Source: Sordariomycetes sp. S80-01Y (lineage: Eukaryota; Ascomycota; Sordariomycetes). From it: 64,000 nucleotides of DNA. Under the pieces are notes generated by a model. The model was not told the DNA's origin, searched no databases, and worked only from the letters and a program-made list of their open reading frames with translations. Location of the stretch: NCBI GenBank assembly GCA_037042185.1, contig JAXQJY010000020.1, positions 372,001 through 436,000 of the forward strand. Reading direction: 5' to 3'. A program made the position numbers and the translations under genes. Position 1 is the stretch's first letter, and every line of letters starts with the position of its first letter. Below, piece after piece: positions 52,942 to 64,000 of this stretch.

Positions 52942-53620
52942 CTATGCAGCATTAGAGTTCACGTCGTTTATCGAGCGCCGTAACCTCGAAGTACGGCTGG
53001 GAGTGGGAGCATCGAGTGGCGGCCTGGGGGGCTGGAGTTTAGGCGGTGCGCTCACTACTGGAGCTAGCCGGGCTCGGCAAATAGGGGTCGCGTCGAGGAG
53101 AGCCTGAATCCACAGGGTGATGTTATAATCCGCAGCTAGCTCAAGAGCTTGCTCCTCTGGAACCCAGACATGACCGGTAGCCTCGTCCAGGCTGGTTTTG
53201 GGCAGGGACTGGAAGTATTCTCGCTCCGTCTCCTCATCCGCGACATCCGCGTAAGGGAACGTGGCCTTGAACATTCCCGTAGCGGAGATATAACCTTCAA
53301 AGCCTCGGCGCATCAAGAAGTAACAGCTTGGGCTCGGCTTAAAGATCCCAGAAACGATACCTTCGGGCAGAGGCACGCGTAAGTACGCGTAGTCGACCGT
53401 GGCACAAGAGCCGGAATCATCGTCACTGCCGATCAGCGTTTTGGAATGTACGTTTGTGCGTCCGAAACGGCGACGCGAGACGAGGTCCAGGTCTGGGAAT
53501 AGGGTCGTTAGCCCATCACCGCGATGATTGCGAGGGAGTGTTCATACAAGGAACCTGATGCTCCGGATTGGTCATCAGTGGGTTCGACTTGCCGGGAAGA
53601 GTGCGCGCTACGGGACTCAT
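52942..53620 (-). CDS. APSES/KilA-N protein resembling Bqt4, lacking the C-terminal anchor
   Basis: Two exons (53620-53548, 53492-52942) with a 55-bp intron give 207 residues. The joined sequence NPEHQVPYLDLVSRRRFGRT ... DYAYLRVPLPEGIVSGIF ... YFLMRRGFEGYISATGMFKATFPYA ... SLDEATGHVWVPEEQALELA ... LWIQALLDATPI follows the APSES-like domain of Bqt4 (residues about 25-160). Bqt4 is the inner-nuclear-membrane protein that tethers telomeres in fission yeast. Bqt4 proteins normally continue for 200 or more residues to a C-terminal membrane segment. Here the frame stops about 45 residues after the domain. It may be a truncated paralog or an independent soluble form. Confidence 0.75.
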
Positions 53621-55256
53621 GGTGTGGAAAATTGATTTTAATCGTGGTCTTCGACGTACGTCGCAGACGCTGGCACCCAGAGCAATGTGTGTACCGTGAA
53701 GATGGCTAGGCGCGGTCGCTAGGTTCGGTGAAGAACGGGGGAGTTTGGTAGTGTGCGCTGGGGCTATCGAGATATTCGCGAATGGAAATGCTGTGAAGAC
53801 GACGGGGATAGTGCGGATTGGGGGTCGGGAGGGGAGGGAAGTATTGGCAGCGCTCAGCTTGAGGTTGTTATTCGTGTCGGTTCACATAGCCGGCCCTCGT
53901 TCTGTGGCGTGGAGGGACGCGGAGGTGCGGCACGGTGAGATACAGAGTGGCACACGAATTCAAGCTTGAACAGCATCATGTCCCGAAATCCAGTGTAATA
54001 GCGCCGCTCCATATGGTCTGCGGAGCTATCCTACCATCCAAGTCATAAGCTCGGTAGGACGTTATACTGCCCGCCACGTACCTAGAGCCGTAAAGGTGGC
54101 GCCAAGCTGACAGCGTTAAGAATGCCGATTCAACCCAGCCACGGGGCCCAGGCCTGCAGCATCCTGGCACAGCGTCCTGCGGATATCACTGCACGAGCGT
54201 CCTTCACGGTTAAGCATAAGTCAATCTCGATTGATGAATCGATGTGCCTTTGACAGGTCGTGGATCCCGAAAGTCCTGATTGACACCCAGTCGAAACAGA
54301 TGCCACCCCGGAGGGCATGCCAAGTTTCGCCGCCACGCCGCCCAGCATTGTGGTATCGGGGGCAGCCTTGTTCATAATTTGAAAGGTCACAATGCGATTT
54401 CAATCCATGTTGAGGCTTTCAGTGGGAAAGCGGGCCACATCGGAATGAGTATCGGCGTTGCGCGCTTCAGCAACCGGCTGCGGCTATAGCCATCGCGAGG
54501 TCATCCCCTGGTGCAACAGGATTCCGAATCCAGGTAGGTAGCCCTCAGTCTTTTTCTCTGAAGTGGCATACGACGCCCAAAATAGTGTCCTCGAGGCATG
54601 TCTCGAAGGGCGTCACGCATGGGATGAAAAGCAATGAATCACGACGCTAACCTTGCGCTGCAGCGACCCTCGTTGTGGTGGGCGGCTTACACGACGTTTG
54701 CGGGGGAAGCTGTGTCCAACCATTCGCAAACCCCGAGCCAAAGTGTCTTACCAGCCACGGCCTTGTCTCTGCACCAACGGCGCTGATGACTTCTCCACAG
54801 AACTTATCGCTCGAACACGAAGTCCTGTGGCTTGAGGCGACTGATGCCTGCTGCGGCCGGTTTGCATCTCGTCCGCTGACTCACACGGGCTGCATCCCTG
54901 ACAATGGCTCCCCAGGCACCAACCACTTACACTAGGTCAATCGTTGGCCTACATGAATGATGGAACTTCGCCGTCGACTATGCATAGAGCGACCGCCTTG
55001 GACGCTGTCTAGTCCAATCCGGTGCCGCTGCAGTCAGCTCCCAGGCGGCCCTGTCAGGTTTCTGGGTCAGGCCTGGTCGCCTCACGCCTTGCCTTGCATA
55101 TCAGCGGCAGTGGCTGGTAGAGAGTGTGGTCGGCGGACTATACCTTGCACTTAAGTACGACGCCACCCTGACCGCATTCTTGTACTCCCTCTTCATCTCT
55201 TCTTCTATCTGTTGCACCTTTCTTGAGCCTGTGCAATAAACCCACCAACCGCCGCC
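53621..55256. other. Intergenic stretch between divergent genes
   Basis: About 1.6 kb, no supportable gene. It should contain the promoters of the Bqt4-like and AAA genes. Confidence 0.5.
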
Positions 55257-57446
55257 ATGGGTCTCCGCGATATCAAAGACCTCGACCGGGACGACGTTGC
55301 CGACTTTGTCTGGAAATGGCGGTGCAAGATTCTCCCCAACCAAGAGTCGACCATCCCAAAGACGGCTGACCTCGACTCCCTGGACGATGACGACCCCAAG
55401 ACTAAGGCCGAGAAGGCCGGCGCGCAGGGCAAGGACCCGGGCCTCGGATCTGACGCTACGGTCAAAACCATGTACGAGGGCCGTAACTCGAACGGTTGCA
55501 ACTTCGACTGGGTCGACTACCCACCGAAGCAGATCTCCAAATCGGCTGCTCGCGCCCAGGACCGCGTGTCAATCAAGGCGTACAAAGTCAAGGACCGCGA
55601 GAAGCCCTGCATCGGCGGACGGTTCCCGCTGCGGTACCACGAGATCGAGGTGCAGAATCCACAGCTGGTCGCCGCCCTGGAGCCAATTGTCAAGAGGGAA
55701 AACATTCATCTCGACGTGAACGAGTCCGCCAGCTTCTCCCATCCTTTCCGGGCGCTGTGGTTCTGCCAAGATGAGATCATGGAGCTGTACAAGAAGACTG
55801 AAAGCTCAGACCAGCGCAAGACGCATCTCAGTGTCTTGGTCCGTTTGATGGACGACATGTTCCAAGAGCTCCGGCAGCGCGCGAGGCACCTGAAAGCCAG
55901 CGGTCTGGTCGACTACAAGAACGCCTGGATCCTCTTCCCCAAGGACTCAACCGTCTACAGCCACGGCCTCAACTCGGAGTTCCTGGTCAAGGTGGACAGC
56001 ACGTACTACGTCACGCGCAACGAGGGCGAGTTCCTCATCATCAAGGGCAAGATCATGGCTTTCAACGGGGAGGAGTTCGTGTGGCAGGATAAGCTGCTCG
56101 CCATTAAGAAGTTCTCGGGCAACAAGCCGGTCACCGAGCTCGACTCATTCCCGCTCGAGTTCCACTCAGAGGCTGCAGCGATCAAAACTCGCTGCATTCG
56201 CCGCGGCAAGAAGATGCTGGACTACCAGGGTCTGACGTACTGCTGCTACAACGGCATCGCCCTGCATCACGGCCAGGACACAAGCAAGCACAACGTCGAG
56301 GGTCGTGTGCTGATTGATGTAATGGGTTACAACAAGTACCACCTGGCGCAGGGCAGCCGCGAGAACCAAGACGACAATGAAAAGAACAGGGCCGGTCGGG
56401 GCCGGAGACGGCGTCCTCCTGAGGAGCCAGACGAGGAGGGAGAGGCGGTCAAGGTCACGCAGAAGAGCCGGCTGAGCGACGAAGAGCAGGTCACAAACAA
56501 GAACGACATGCTCTCTCGCGAGGATGACCTCGGTTACATGTCGGAGCTCATCGGCGGCTATGCCCTGAAGAACAAGATCTGGGTGCAGTTCTATGTCGAA
56601 GACTTGCAGCCGATGGTTTGGAACGACCGTGCGTTCGAGCATCTCGTCTACGACCCCCAGCAGAAGGATCTCGTCTTATCCTTTGTCGAGAACCACGACA
56701 CGCACGTCCATAACGGGGGCGCAAAACCCTCGAATATGGAAGATGTCATCCGTGGAAAGGGCAACGGCCTCATCCTGCTGCTGTCCGGTCCGCCTGGCAC
56801 CGGAAAGACGTTGACGGCCGAAGCTGTAGCCGACAGAACACACCGACCGCTGTTCTACCTCCAGGCAGAGGATCTCGGGATCAACGCTGCGTCGCTCGGA
56901 GCCAACATCAAGCGGGTGTTCGAGATGGCGACTGACTGGGATGCGGTGGTTCTGCTGGACGAGGCCGATGTCTTCATGGCGGAGCGCAACCCGAACGACA
57001 TCCATCGCAACGAGCTGGTCAGCATATTCCTTCGGGAGCTTGAGTACTTCAGGGGCATCATCTTCCTCACAACGAACCTGTACCACACGATCGACTCGGC
57101 ATTCCGCAGCCGCGTCAACCTCCACCTGCTCTTCCAGGCACTGTCGAGGGAGGCTCGCGAGACGGTCTGGCGCAAGTTCCTTGATCGTATGCCGAAGGCC
57201 AAGGCTTTGCCTCCGACGGAAGATCCGACATCCGCTAAGAACCGGCCGCTCGACGACGAGGATATCAAGCAGCTGGCTCTATGGCAGCTCAACGGCCGCG
57301 AGATCAAGAATGCCGTCAAGATGGTCCGCAGCTGGTGCGATCACAAGGGCTACGTGCTCACGCTCGAACGGCTGGAGAACGGCATTAAGGTGACCTCGCC
57401 GCACGCCAGCAAGGACGGAGATGTCGACGGCGACCTGTACGAGTGA
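55257..57446 (+). CDS. AAA-family ATPase with DUF7025-type N-terminal region
   Basis: A single exon of 729 residues with high GC3 and no introns. The N-terminal two thirds match the common fungal 'DUF7025 plus AAA' architecture: FSHPFRALWFCQDEIMEL near residue 160, then a beta-rich segment VYSHGLNSEFLVKVDSTYYV. A basic linker (RAGRGRRRRPPEEP, about 380-395) follows. The AAA module has Walker A GPPGTGKT (about 510), Walker B VVLLDEADVF (about 563), sensor 1 region FLTTNL and the arginine-finger region FRSRVN. The C-terminal lid follows with LNGREIKNAV (sensor 2). Members are presumed protein or complex remodellers. The cellular partner is unknown, and the mitochondrial Bcs1 relationship is only through the AAA module. 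Confidence 0.95.
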   Translation: MGLRDIKDLDRDDVADFVWKWRCKILPNQESTIPKTADLDSLDDDDPKTKAEKAGAQGKDPGLGSDATVKTMYEGRNSNGCNFDWVDYPPKQISKSAARAQDRVSIKAYKVKDREKPCIGGRFPLRYHEIEVQNPQLVAALEPIVKRENIHLDVNESASFSHPFRALWFCQDEIMELYKKTESSDQRKTHLSVLVRLMDDMFQELRQRARHLKASGLVDYKNAWILFPKDSTVYSHGLNSEFLVKVDSTYYVTRNEGEFLIIKGKIMAFNGEEFVWQDKLLAIKKFSGNKPVTELDSFPLEFHSEAAAIKTRCIRRGKKMLDYQGLTYCCYNGIALHHGQDTSKHNVEGRVLIDVMGYNKYHLAQGSRENQDDNEKNRAGRGRRRRPPEEPDEEGEAVKVTQKSRLSDEEQVTNKNDMLSREDDLGYMSELIGGYALKNKIWVQFYVEDLQPMVWNDRAFEHLVYDPQQKDLVLSFVENHDTHVHNGGAKPSNMEDVIRGKGNGLILLLSGPPGTGKTLTAEAVADRTHRPLFYLQAEDLGINAASLGANIKRVFEMATDWDAVVLLDEADVFMAERNPNDIHRNELVSIFLRELEYFRGIIFLTTNLYHTIDSAFRSRVNLHLLFQALSREARETVWRKFLDRMPKAKALPPTEDPTSAKNRPLDDEDIKQLALWQLNGREIKNAVKMVRSWCDHKGYVLTLERLENGIKVTSPHASKDGDVDGDLYE

Positions 57447-60019
57447 AGACGTAGCGTAGATCTCTTAATGGACCTTTTGGAAGCTCTCGATTTGGCAAAC
57501 GCCGTAGCACTTGCCGCTAGTCTATGGGTGCAGTACGACCTCGTTCATACCCACATAGCCAGCGATACTAGGTGGGATCCCCGTAGTGAGAAGAAGCTGT
57601 AGCACCAAAGTTCCTCTGCTGACGTCTTGCGCTTTGATACTGCAGCGGTCGACAGCCGCGCCACAGCCGAGGGCGGACGATTTTGGCAAGGCAGTGCCAA
57701 TCGATGTCGGGCTGAGTAAGTAAAAGTGGAAATAGAATCACGTTTCGAGGCTGAATCGCCTGTCTCCATCAGAAAGGTGCCTAGCATCGTCCGTTGAAGG
57801 GGGAGATCGTGGCACCACCCATGCCAGGTGATGCGGCTTGACTGCCATGTCGCCAAGCAAAAGTTCTTGGGACGCAATCTCGAGCATGTGAGAAGCACCC
57901 TCAAGCAGTCGCCTTCCTGATTCTCTCCATGATGTTCGTTTGCTGCCGATAACCAGCCGAGGGAGAGGAGAATTCCGTCTTCGGGCCATCGGCTCTGCCA
58001 AGGAAACGTCAAGCTTTCTGGTGCAGCTGCAGGTGCGAGAGCTTCACTGCGGCTTGATCTCATTGAAGCTGTGTAAGCGGTCGAAAGCTATTCCCAACTT
58101 GTCAGGTGTAAAGTGGGCAGGGAGGGCCGGGGTCATGGGGATCTTGGCCCCAGGGGGCATGTCGCAGTGCGCGCTCTACAGAGATCCACCGCTTTGGATC
58201 TCGGGTCATCCTCTGGCTAGATCAGCAGGGAAAGAACAGACGAGCGGCGGCCGACAAGAGGGCGAACACATTTAGAAAGGAGTGAACAGCTCCTTCGATT
58301 CTAATTAGGCCGTAGCACCGCCTTGGACGCAGCGCCGAGGAAGGCTATGCATACCAAGGCGCGTGACGATCGCCAAGCTTCACGTCAAAATGTAGGCCAA
58401 GATGTCAAGAGATCTGGGGGCAACGCTACGGCGTGGAACGCCATGCTCGATGATGCAGTTCACGATGTGACGGCTAGCTTCGCCTTGAGCCTCCCGCGTA
58501 CTGGGAGATCTCTGCATGGCGTGACAGAGGTGGCGCCTGCAAAGGTACCCCCCCTAAACGTCTTGCATCTCCAGACGCAGCTCGTCGCAGACCATGAAAC
58601 ACCCTCGCACTCTGACCGGCTAAGAATATCACGCTCTCGGAGTGCCACACCTAAAAGGCAAGAAGCCGCAGCCTTACCGCGAGTATCCCCGAGGCCAGCA
58701 ATTCATGCCCTCCGCCGTCCTGCTTCTTTCGGCGAGAACCGATGACAATCGCGGCAGTCAGCCTGGGGTGCCCCTGTCGGTGGGATCACGTAGTTTGATG
58801 GGCAGATCTGCCCCGGGGCGGCGCCGTACGTAATGACTGGCGTGAGCAACTCAGCGCACTTTTGCTTCGAAACGACAGCGCGGTGGGACCTTCTGGGTGC
58901 CGGATGTCGCGGCAGTTCTACCAGCTAGAGCCGGCTCGTGAGCTGGGTCTGCAGCTGCAGCTCTGAACCGTGCAGGCGCCTCAGCTCTAGCCACCTCTAG
59001 GTGCTGCGGCTGCTGGGCTATGACGTTGAAGCTGAGGCGAGGGTAGCATCGCGCGCTGTTACACGGTCTGCCCGTTTCAACGACCGCGGGAGGCTTGAGC
59101 GTTTCGATATCCCGACCCTGCTATTGAAACGGCGTGAAGAAAAAGTGCCTGACCGACCCACTCCGACCCCGACTTGTGATGGACAGCCGGGCATTTTGCA
59201 GGCAAACCGGGGCCCTGCTGCGCTCGCTGCGAGGGTCCTGTGGCGACTGTAGTCAATTACGCCTTCGCGGCGTTGGCCCGCCTCTCGTTGGCTGCCGACG
59301 AGATATTGCAGGGCGGTGCAGCTGCCGACGCAGCTAACCAGTGAGGCCACCGATACGCGAGTGAATGCCATGGTGTAGATGGTTCCACGAAGCCCAATTG
59401 CGCGCTGCGCGGTGCCTTGGGCCGGGCTTGTGGTGGGGAGGCTGTCGAGATAATGCCACGGAGCAGCCACTCATGGCCGCACGGGGGGCTCCATGAAACA
59501 AGCCACCCACTGCCCTGAGCCTCTCGGAGCCTTCACATGTGCCAAGTGGATGGGGGTCTCCACGGCCGAGGGACTATCACTCCAGGAAACAAGCTTCCAT
59601 GAACAGGCTGTGGAATGTTCTTCAGCGACCTTCGTTTGGTCGGCCGCTAAGATTGCGGCGGCTCAACCCTGTGTCTGAGCCGTGTAAGTGGTCCGTCGTC
59701 GCATTGTCAAGAGTCCCTGGGAAATCTGCCCCTCAAACACCATTCGTCCCTGCTGCTGCATGAGATCGTCAGGGGGCCGGGGTGTCCTGGTGCTTGACAT
59801 CCGGCACTAGACCCAAGAGGGCTGGCGAGCCAAGGCGGAGCGTTTCGCGATCGACAACCCCAAAGGTGCCTTTGGAAGCTTGGCCCAATGAGGGAGGAAA
59901 TCGATGCATTGAACACACGGCCGCGACGAGAGCACCGCGTTCGTTGCCACTTACTGGATGAGCTTGTGAAGCCGCCGCTTGGACGGGTCATCCACCGTGA
60001 GCGAGCTTCGGAACCCAGG
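57447..60019. other. Long GC-rich gene-poor stretch
   Basis: About 2.6 kb. Several ORFs of 60-172 residues occur on both strands because of high GC content, but none resembles a known family or shows a consistent splice pattern. No RNA gene or repeat recognised. Confidence 0.45.
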
Positions 60020-60027
60020 ATATAAAG
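60020..60027 (+). promoter_or_regulatory. TATA box of the subtilase gene
   Basis: ATATAAAG in CCCAGGATATAAAGACGACC, about 170 bp upstream of the ATG at 60192. Confidence 0.6.
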
Positions 60028-60101
60028 ACGACCTCGTCTCACCTCGAATATCTCCTCTTCATCCTCATCACCACCAATCCAGAGTGTCAAGTGCAGCCTG
60101 A

Positions 60102-61490
<1,389 letters not shown>

Positions 61491-62489
61491 ATAAAGCAAT
61501 CGCTTAGCGACGACACTGCAGTGGCTAGGTGATGCACTAAGGAATGGTCACTGGGGCGAGGGTATGATGCATGGTAGTATGATACTAGCGAAGTCTCGAT
61601 AGAACGAGAATAGCTACCTTCTTTTGTATTTGAAATATGAGTGGCATGTTACGATACTTGCATGAAGTTATATATTCTTGTTACACATACTTTGCAATTA
61701 CTTGTGATCTTGGACAATCATTTCCGACGTCTTTGGGCCGTTCTGGCAGTATTAAATTCTTAAATTCCCCGAGTCGCTGTCTCGAAATCATGTCTTACCT
61801 TTTCTTTATTGCTACCGACTAACCCTTCCAAGTAACTGCATATGATGGAGTTGCTTAACCTTTTTAATTATTTATCGGAAACCCCAAAATATCAGTGATG
61901 TGAAGTTCTAAGTTTGTTTCCCTGCCTCCCATTGGAGGCTGACCTGGCAGACGTGATCAGCGGCGTTGAGCTTGCCACCCACAAGGACTCGCCCACAGCA
62001 AACTATGTACATGACACCTACCCGAGACCACATCCTGGGCTCGAAAGCGCCCCAACTGCCGGTTTCCGCCGGAACGTCGAATTGTGTTTTCATTTTGCAC
62101 TTCAGTCCTCGACCATTTTCACGCAAAGATTTGGTTTCCATAGAGAACAAAGCGTGAGGATACGATTCGTGGCTGTTGGGTGATTACACGGCCAGCTGGT
62201 GGAAATCCCGATCTACACTTCAGACTGTTTCGTTGCGTGAGCGATTGCGAACGCGCGTATAGCGCCTTCAGCAAGCAACAAAAAGGCTACTGGCACATTG
62301 GGAAGGAAGTTCATGCAATTCTCGTATTATTGTGGCGGTGCAAATGCCGTTGACTGGACTGGATATGACCATATCCAAGAGAAGTCGCAGATGGCTGACT
62401 ATGTACTATGTAAGATATAAGACGACTGGTATTGCGGATATTGGCGCAGGTGGTACGATGGCCAGAACATAAGACCCGATTCTCCAGAC
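61491..62489. other. Convergent intergenic stretch
   Basis: About 1 kb, AT-rich directly after the protease stop. No gene recognised. Confidence 0.5.
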
Positions 62490-63225
62490 TTAGGTGAATT
62501 GACAATCCGACTGGTCTGTCTTGACAACCTCCTCGAGGCTTGAGCCGAGCAGGCCCGCTCTCTCGATCCAGGCCTAACAACAGATTAGCTTGACAGCTTT
62601 CTCTCCCGAGGTGATCACTTACGTCAAGCACTTCCTCCTCCAGATGCTGCTCGCGGCTGAGTACGAACAACGTGGTGAAGTTGTTGGACTGAACGATGGC
62701 AATGTTGTCTGCAAGGTCTTCTGGCTGTTAGCGCCGCTTTGAAGAAGAGGATGCACCACAACGCACCTTGAACAATGTAGTTCGGTCCAGGGCAATCGGG
62801 CGCTGGCTGGCCTGGGAACTGAACCCGGAAAACACCCCCGGCGCCATACGCGGGCGGCGCCGGCGATGCTGTACCGAGGATGTTGACCGCTCGGCCCTGA
62901 GCCTCGCAGGTGTTGTTGACTCGCACCGTTCCATTGTCCTGTAGTAACAATTAGACCGAGGTCACCGACTACATCTTCCTTTACCTACGTTGAGCTGGTA
63001 TTGAGCAAAGATGCACTTGCAACCGGCAGTGAATGGCGCAAGCGTACCCGCGACTTGATACCATCGTCCTAGATAGGGCTCGAGCTGGAATCCGGCGTCG
63101 CCGGTAGGGTAATAGCATTGGCCGTCCCACAGAGATGGTACGACGTTGGAGCTGGGCTGGGTGTCGTTGCCGTGAGCAGCAGCGGAAACCACCGTGGCGG
63201 CGTGAAGGACGGCTTGAGGACGCAT
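62490..63225 (-). CDS. Small secreted lipocalin-like protein
   Basis: Four exons on the minus strand (63225-62989, 62938-62767, 62717-62623, 62573-62490) with three 49-50 bp introns give 195 residues in one frame. A signal peptide (about 1-18) is followed by QLEPYLGRWYQVAGT, which contains the G-x-W signature of lipocalins. A CKC pair, the strand-like IFAQYQLN / DNGTVRVNNTCE and NYIVQDLADNIAIVQS / FTTLFVLSREQHLEEE follow. These match the Blc/apolipoprotein-D-like pattern of structurally conserved regions 1-3. Lipocalins bind small hydrophobic ligands. No ligand can be inferred. The protein is probably secreted. The start at 63225 lies directly before the hydrophobic segment. Confidence 0.82.
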
Positions 63226-64000
63226 GTTGTTTCGGTTGTTTGAGGAACGCCCGTGATGTGTAGACGTCTCGAGGGACTGAGGAGGCGAATTGAGTTGCGA
63301 CGAAGCTCACTGGTGGTCAACTTAAGCTCATTGCCCCTTGCGTCTCGTTCCTGACACCGACTTATACCAATCACCCTCCCGTCTCGCACATCTTGGCGAT
63401 CCGAAGTCCGAGGTGCCGAGAATCCCACCGGTAGTCTTTTCGACAGAATGACGCGCAATTGTCTTGTGTCCACCCCGAACTGACCGGGGAAGCAATGGGT
63501 CGATTCGCGGGCTGCGACCAAACGTGGGGATCGCTCCGCGGCAGTTGCAGAATCTATGACGCGCCAGTGCCGCTGCCAAGACAAAACAATACCGACATGT
63601 TGGAAACATGGGGAAAAGAAGGCACATCGGCAAAGTCAGGAACGAGGTTGGCTTTTTAGACGAGGTGAGCCTCAGTTTCATGACGACACTCTTCTGTATG
63701 GGGGGGGGCTGTTTTTATTTCTTGCAGCTCTTTCCTCCACGCGCGTTGCTTCCGGTGTCGCGTCGCGCTCTCTACTGATGTCCTGGATCTCGATAGCGTC
63801 AGTGCAAGATGTCGGGGATCAGACTGATCTCAATGGAGAGCGCATTCACATGTGTGAGATCGTGTCTGCAGTGTTCGGAATGTGCCAAAGGCTCCTTCAG
63901 AGATCGGGGAGCAACAAATAAGCGCCTTTCTCGCATGGAAAGCCACGACCACTGACATCAAAACATGCGATCTTCTACTGACTCACGCGAATTAGGGACT
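63226..64000. other. Right-edge stretch without supportable gene
   Basis: About 775 bp with a G-run near 63700. Overlapping ORFs on both strands show no family resemblance. Confidence 0.45.

Noticed and set aside
57545-59470. ORFs of 150-172 residues in the GC-rich stretch
   Set aside because: High GC makes chance ORFs common; composition is Arg/Ser/Ala-rich without domain features.

Overview
This window reads as nuclear DNA of a filamentous ascomycete (Pezizomycotina). Nearly every gene is interrupted by 44-75 bp introns with GTRNGY-type donors and CTAAC/CTAAT-type branch sites. The gene families are fungal ones: Zn2Cys6 regulator, microsomal P450, Fungal_N/ankyrin and NLR-type proteins, SLIP-GC-like and dynamin-like GTPases, DUF7025-AAA ATPase, proteinase-K-type subtilase, Bqt4-like APSES protein. 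Dispersed 5S rRNA-derived sequences fit this assignment. I do not name a genus.

Left part (1-11.1 kb): a cut-off secreted-type gene, a small spliced ORF, a MADS-box-like protein, a GT8 glycosyltransferase, several unrecognised small genes, and, at 8025-10510 on the minus strand, a four-exon gene for a 777-residue DUF3435 ('FluG-domain') tyrosine recombinase. This is the family of Starship captains. Splicing the visible introns restores an R-Y-R-Y catalytic set and four C-terminal C2H2-like fingers, so the gene looks whole. About 430 bp upstream of its start, past a G-run and a GC palindrome, lies a 5S rRNA pseudogene whose 3' two thirds are recognisable and whose 5' third is not. Captains sit at the 5' edge of their element and point inward, and at least one Starship (Voyager) is known to use 5S genes as target. 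The left ~10.9 kb may therefore be the captain end of a Starship running off the left edge of the window. This is the most interesting reading of the window and is an inference.

Middle part (11-28 kb): a three-exon P450, a large multi-exon SLIP-GC-like GTPase, a six-exon Fungal_N/ankyrin protein, a Zn2Cys6 transcription factor and an Hsp31/DJ-1-type protein whose promoter carries five copies of a CCAAT-joined palindrome. From 28 to 40 kb, two paralogous LURP-one/Tubby-like genes with partly duplicated promoters flank a decayed NLR (NB-ARC) gene and an intact 1344-residue membrane ankyrin protein with nearly identical 99-bp repeats. Such a grouping resembles fungal allorecognition or innate-immunity neighbourhoods.

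Right part (40-64 kb): a multipass membrane protein with a 12-nt microexon, a dynamin-like GTPase with a Ser-rich tail, an FkbM-type methyltransferase, an amidohydrolase, a Bqt4-like protein without the usual membrane anchor, a single-exon AAA ATPase, a secreted subtilase and a small secreted lipocalin-like protein. They are separated by long gene-poor stretches. Exon coordinates were worked out by hand from splice motifs and reading frame, so they are models rather than transcript-supported annotations.
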